From Glandiceps talaboti (Eukaryota; Hemichordata; Enteropneusta; Spengelidae), in NCBI RefSeq assembly GCF_964340395.1, contig NC_135562.1, positions 3,400,134-3,422,633 on the forward strand: a stretch of 22,500 nt of DNA, given 5' to 3'. A program made the translations under genes and the position numbers. Below are positions 10,085 through 17,051 of the stretch, piece by piece. The notes beneath the pieces were generated by a model. That model had not been told where the DNA came from. It did not search any database and saw only the letters and a list, made by a program, of their open reading frames with translations. Each line of letters opens with the position of its first letter. Positions within the stretch are counted from its first letter, which is position 1.

Positions 10085-13000
10085 GTAAGATACCAGGAAC
10101 CTTGTTTTAACAACTAATATAGTTAAATCGTATTAAGGTGGAAAATAAATAATTGTGTGTTTCCGATAACATGACCTCAGAACACAGGGTAGGAAGGTCG
10201 AACATTTTTATTTTCTATGTTATCTTTTTAATAGTTTTTATTTTGAAAAATAATGCTCCGACCAAAAAACAAGCAAAACGTCCGTCAGAAAACACCTTAT
10301 GTGATAGTCTGATGAAATGTGTACATATATCGCTGGGGAAAAAACATACGTCCATGTATGAAGGTCAAGAAGACAAAGAATTTCTTATCTTTTTGTTTTA
10401 AATGTTTAACAAATGTCGAGGGTCGAAGCTTAATCTTGGGTCGGTCGATCGGCTTGTAGGAAACACGCTATTTTTTTCAACATCACCACAGGACTCAACG
10501 ATTCGGTTAATAGTTAACAGAAGCGCCACCAACGATACATATTCAATTTAGTCAACTGACCAAATCATTATAAACTTTGACATGCAAAAATGCATTTTCT
10601 ACATTTCACTAACGCTTGTGTACGAAATAGGGGTATTTTGATTTCAATCATAATATTTCAATATTTCAGACACATCTTCCGTCGAGCCCTTCGCATCATG
10701 AATTCATATTGTTATTTGGTGATACCAACCTATCTGTCAAAAAATGAAAAGACCCCCCCCCCCCCCAAAAAAAATAAAAAATAAAAAAAAAAGTTACGAA
10801 AAATATAGGGTTACCGAACTTTACCGGAAGTAGTGATAAAACGTACAGGAAATTAGAGACTGATTTTGAAATTATTTCATTTTGTTCTCAGAAAATTAAT
10901 TGATTCGTCCATTTAATATTGGGAACCACTATACTGTATATTTGTAAGTGCGCATGCGTTGCATTTAATATATACTACCATAATTAATTATTTAAAGAAA
11001 AAAAGAGCATATTTTATGTAATATGGCATACATGACTGTAGTTGCGATTCGCCGATGTGTGTAATTTTTGTAACAAACTATAAATAACCTACGCGAAAAC
11101 TCTTTCGGTATAAGTTGAAACGAAAGTCATGCATTCAGATATTCCAAGAAAATTATAGGGAAAGTGCTTTTCTAAAGTGCACAGAAAAAATCAGCATGAA
11201 ATTCTGAGTCATTATACGATGATGCTCGAATAAACTGAGTCGATTTGAAACCCACAAGTTTACAAGGTTTGTGACTCAAGACCTTTCACCCTTTTACCAG
11301 GATTATAATTTCATGTAGGGACATTTTTGTTATTCATACATTATTATATCCGAAAAGTTACGAATAATATATGAAGTGATTGCGTGAAGGACCTTCTTTA
11401 TAACTCGACGAATTCCATCAAAACTGTACACCAGCGTTCATGATCTTTCTGTATTCAGTTTGCCGACTTCCACTGTTTACATTATCTTAATGACCGCGGG
11501 TTATTACATCCACACAACACAGACACCGCTATCATCCACTTGTGCAACCTCGAACAATAATAATTTTAGTAAGACAGTGAGTCTATCTTAGTAATCTGAC
11601 AGCTCCGTTTCCGCCGTGGTAAGTCTGGCTGGATTTTTCACTTTAAAAGTTACGATGGATTCACAATGCCGATTCAGTCTACATAATCTGACAAGCACAA
11701 TCAAATCATTAACGTTATGAATGTTGGTATACATGTATCACGGGGCCATAGACCGATATTGACGTGCATGTGCGTACATACGGGTCACTGGCATGGTCAA
11801 CACGGAAGGCGTCACTGTAAATCTCAAAGGTTGCATGTGCACCGTGGCGCAGACTTACTGTTTTTAAAGTCTAATCCCGTAATTATCGATGTTAATGTTT
11901 GTTTGAGGAAGAAGGAAAAATGGAGGGAAAAAACATTTTGACGACTCTGACCATTGCACTTTGTAACGGCGTGATTTGATAGTGTCGTACTATAAAATGT
12001 CATTGTAATTATAACAACTTCGAAGTAAAAGGGTGAAAGGTAGACGAACTCCAATTTGCAAGGTGACGTATCTATTAGGCGACTGACATCAGTCCCTTGG
12101 GATATCTAAATAATTTATGTGTTGCATAGTATTCTACAAATGTCTTAAATTTGTGTCATTCATTATTGTGTAAAGGAAAATGTCACCGACTTTATGAAAA
12201 TATATTTGTCCCAATTAAATTCTTTGTTTGCCGTCCGCGATTTAGAAAAAAACCCGCAAACATTTCGTTTTATCCAAAATGTAAACAGAATTCGAAGGCA
12301 GTATTTTATAGTATTTCAAATGAAAGGACCATTCAAATATCTTCTGAATAACTACACTTATTTTTAAACAGTTGTTTAAGACAATCAAACTTTGGATTTT
12401 GACATTTACATTACACAAGTGTAGTAGATTTAGGTACAAACAGAAAATGGATCAGTAGAAAAGTGAATTTTACGTAACATAATAGCATTGACTTTTCCCC
12501 CTATCTGCCTGGTAGGTTTTGAGGAATTCAAGGATGACAAACAAAGTATTGAATTGATGGGGCCTTAATTGCAATAACCCAAGGGCTAGCTGTACCGTGT
12601 TCACCCCGGTCCGACTGTCTTGCTATCATTTACTCGGGTCATTATTTCATAAAAAAGATTTAACTTGTGTTTCAATAATATTCTATTCAAATACAGAGTA
12701 AATAAAATAAGCCCTGGAGAATTTCAAGAACAAGTTTAGGGAACTATAAATTTGTGCCGTACATGTATGCAGCGTTTAACAATGACATCGATAACCATAC
12801 ATAAAACGATCTCTTCATGAATATTCATAAATTCTATACCATTCTATGTCTTGTCGCATCGTATCCGCCCTCGTCTTGGCTGATTGGATGACAGGACACG
12901 TCGATGCGATGACAAGTGTTCCTGATAAAAAGTAGCTAATTATAACTTTTAATCAAATACACCAATGGGGTGATTTCTGATAATACTGCGCAAGCATGCG

Positions 13001-16000
13001 CTAATGTTTTACCCATGTGTCAACAAATATAATTACTTGGATATGACATAGATACAGTGAGAACTAGTCTTGCTGCTAGACGTTTGGGCTTTCTTCCGAT
13101 ATAATAAGCGAACGAAGTTCACAGTGAGGGCTTGCCCGGATGTTCCATCCTCGATAGCGATGTTCATTCGTGTGTCGTAAATTGTATCGGAAGAACATCC
13201 GAGGTCTAGCAGATAGACTAGGTGAGAACTAGCTGCAACAATTGTAGCGTCTTGCTGCGGTTTTGAGGTTTTTTTCGTCTGTTTTGGTGACTTTTTAAGT
13301 TTTAGTGTTTAACCCGCACCTTGTGCAGCTAGGTGAGAACTAGCAGTACTTTTATCTATAAAAATATCTACAGGTCATCCCAACCACAGACATGCACAGA
13401 AAATAACAATTTTGCATGAAAAAAATATAATAAAAAAAAATAAATCTACCTACCCCCACCTATTCTAAAATTGAATGTAACCGGACCCACACAATATTTT
13501 TTTATTATGCCCTATGTAAATATATTTTACCCATAGGTCAACTGTCAAAGTAATAAAAGATGACGGAATTAACATAAATTGGAAGATGCATACGATAGTA
13601 CAGGGAGGTGATGAAGCAGCAATGGTCGAATCAATGTCTCTGTCTCTTTCAAAACTACCCGACATCCTACTGCATTTACAACCCGATTTCTTAGTGGTTC
13701 ATGGCGATCGGTTTGATGCCTTAGGTTTAGCCACTGCAGCAGCGTTGATGAATATTCGGATTGTGCACGTTGAGGGAGGGGAAGTGAGTGGTACCATTGA
13801 TGATTCCATACGTCACGCTATCACAAAACTTGCTCATTACCATATCTGTTGTACGGAAACATCTAAACATCGTCTGATCGCCATGTGTGAGGAAGAGAAA
13901 CGGATCGTAATGTCTGGATGTCCTGTTTATGATAAACTATTACGTATGGATACAGCTACCAGTCGCAGTGACGTCATTGAGAAATGGCTTGGGAAGGGAG
14001 TAAACCCCAACGATTACGTCATCTGTTTGCAACATCCCGTTACCACGGAGATTGATCATTCTGTAAAGATGTTACGGTACGCAATCGATGCTCTAATAGA
14101 GTTTGGAAAGAAAACTTTAGTATTGTACCCAAATGTAGATGCAGGTAGGTTATTTCATTTAAAAATCTCATTATGGGTGTAATTTTCTCAGTATGCGTAT
14201 ATTAAAATGTCTGTCAGTTATCACCTCAGCCTGGGAAGCGAAATTATTTCGTTTTTATCCAAGCGTTTAATTCGAATCGATAACTTCGTCCATAAAAAAG
14301 AGAATCCAGAAGTTAGGTTGGAATATGAAAAGTTTTTTTGACCTTTATGATAATTGTCGATTTTAATGTTCACAGAAGTGATTTATTTGAAATGTAAACA
14401 CTTAATTATGGAATCGTCATGTGACCTGATTGTGATTAAAATACCTAATTATGTATTTGACCAATCAGATTCTCAGAAGGATGACAGGAAAATACTGGTG
14501 GTTGTAAAAACAATTAGTAGACAAGATGGAGAAGCGAAATTCAAAAAAATAAAATGTCAGGACAGCGGAAAGAGTATAGGCTATTCTGCCTCTACCTGAT
14601 GCATAGAGTAACCGGTTTGTTTGTTCTCACTTATATGCTAGGTAGCCACGAAATGATGAACATCCTTCATCAATCTCGACTGAAGGACAATCCGAACTTC
14701 GTTACAGCCAGACACGTTCCATTCGTCGAGTTCATCACATTAATGGCTAACTGTGGCGTTCTTATTGGTAACAGTAGTTGTTGTGTGAGAGAGACATGCG
14801 CATTTGGTACTCCTGTCGTCAGTCTCGGATCTCGTCAGGCAGGCAGAGAGAGAATAGAGAACGTACTGAACTGCAAAGATGCCGATAGCATGCATACCGT
14901 TCTGCATGCACTACAGACTCAGTATCAAAAGAAATGTCCGAGGTAAGAACACGTAAATATCGAACTCTGTTTATGAGTCAGCTATCGTACGCGTTATTGG
15001 CTTATAAAGTTCTCGTGCTAATTTGTCACAAAAACTCAAATTCAATAATAAAGTCGAGTTTTTACTATATACCGAACAAAGCACATTTGAAATATGGATT
15101 TCAACATAATTTTTGATTTTTGATTATTAAATTATTTCTACATAGTACCCACTACACTTTATGAATTTCGCCATGTTATTCTTGTGAAATTGAAATCATA
15201 ATGAAAGATTCAGAGAGTGGAACTTAGTGTTTTTATCCTTTACCGTTTACCCATAGATCTCATCTCTATGGTGATGGCAATGCAGTTGACAGAATTCTTG
15301 ACTTCCTTAGAAACATTGACATCACTGAGAGACTACAAAAGTCGTATAATTTCCCAACAATACCAGTCAGTCGTAACACCCATAGAGATATTGACCAAGT
15401 AGTAAACAAACAGGCGGTACTAAGTGTGTCAATAGAGGGCGCTATGATAAAAACGGGATTGGTAAATGAAAAGGTATGGTCATCGTTATTGCATGCTATT
15501 CTCCCTCATAGCAAAAATATATTTTCTCTTTTTTCAATCTTACGGAAAGCAGACTCAAAGAATACCACAGAAAGTTTTTTAAAATAGAATATGGACTTAG
15601 GCCTATATATGTTTTACATAGATTGATGAGCAGTTGTTTTAACAGTTTCTCGATGGCATGAATGTTTATTACTTGAGATGTCTGAAAAGAGTGATTTTAA
15701 TTAAAACACAAAACTCGCAAGCAAGTAGTAAGCAAGAACATTATTTGAACACCACCGACTTTATTTGATGTGTACCTGTCATATATAATCTAGCTGTCAG
15801 ACCTCGGGTTTTCTTCTGATACGATACGATACGATACGATACGATACGATACGATACGATACGATATACGACAAGCGACCGATCGCCTTTACAGTGAGCA
15901 GAGTAGCCCGAGGATTTCTAGCAGCAATACGACCTGTCACACAACAACTTAGAAAGTATACTAATACAAAATTAATTCTGCCTTCCGTGTAGGGAAATGT

Positions 16001-16965
16001 GATTCATAGTTTTCCAGATGATGAAATAAAACAAGAAAGTACACTTTCTGACATCAAGACAGTTATAAAGAAAAAAATACATTCATCTGACAGCCTACAA
16101 GCCCAAGTCACCGCTATAAGCATAGGTAGGTACATGTACATACTTCATTCTTTGTAGTGACATTAAATGCCGGTTAATTTTTCAAGGAAATAGCTTTAGT
16201 AGGGGGATATTTTATTGTTGAATTTTTGAGTTAAAAGAGCCATCCATACCTGTTGTTTAGTACTCCAAAGTATGATATAGGAGTAACTTGATTTAAAGTA
16301 CAATTAAAGTACCAAAAACTTTCGTTTTAAAATAACTGAAAAAATAACAGTGTGTGGTCCAATTGGATTCTTACATAATATTATGGGAACTGGTTGATTG
16401 CAATGACCTAAAGATTACTCTAAAGTTTAAACAAACTGTTGGCGTAGATAATTTATTCGTAAAGCATAATATGTATTCTTTTCACAGGTATCAACACAGA
16501 GTCTTTGAAAACGTTACGAAAAACAAACTTGCAAAACGGTACGTAGTTGACACTTTGAAACATTGATCTATGGATATTGGAACTTCGTTAACTGTAGAAA
16601 TCACTGGACATTGTCAGAATAGATTTTCAGGTTATTACGAGAGCTACATTTATTTCAGATAAGATACTTCTATCAGTGACCTATTTTGATATTCACGCAC
16701 CCATTACCTACCCTAACAATTTGTCGTGGTCTCTACTATATTTACAATGATGTGCGCGATCAATTGTTCATCCTGTGTCGGGTTGTTCTTAATTAAAACG
16801 CCCAGGACGCTACTTCGGTTTAATACGGTAATGGTATATATTGAAATAGCAAAATGTAACAAAGTAGACAGGGCATCGCAGTGTCTGCTAATGGCATATT
16901 TACGCCGAGGTACGCGAGCAAGTATCCATTCATACTTCAATCTACTTCCATATTTACTGAACATT

Positions 16966-17051
<86 letters not shown>

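Noticed and set aside
10153-10784. Small plus-strand open frames in the first large intron
   Set aside because: They are Lys/Phe-rich translations of AT-rich DNA and end in homopolymer A/C, with no start context or conserved feature.
14554-14641. Open frame start just before GNE-like exon 3
   Set aside because: This is read-through of intron sequence. The acceptor ATGCTAG at 14641 and human alignment place the exon start at 14642.
15818-15865. CRISPR-like or coding interpretation of the short repeated ACGAT block
   Set aside because: It is a perfect 5-bp microsatellite with no spacers, inside a eukaryotic intron.
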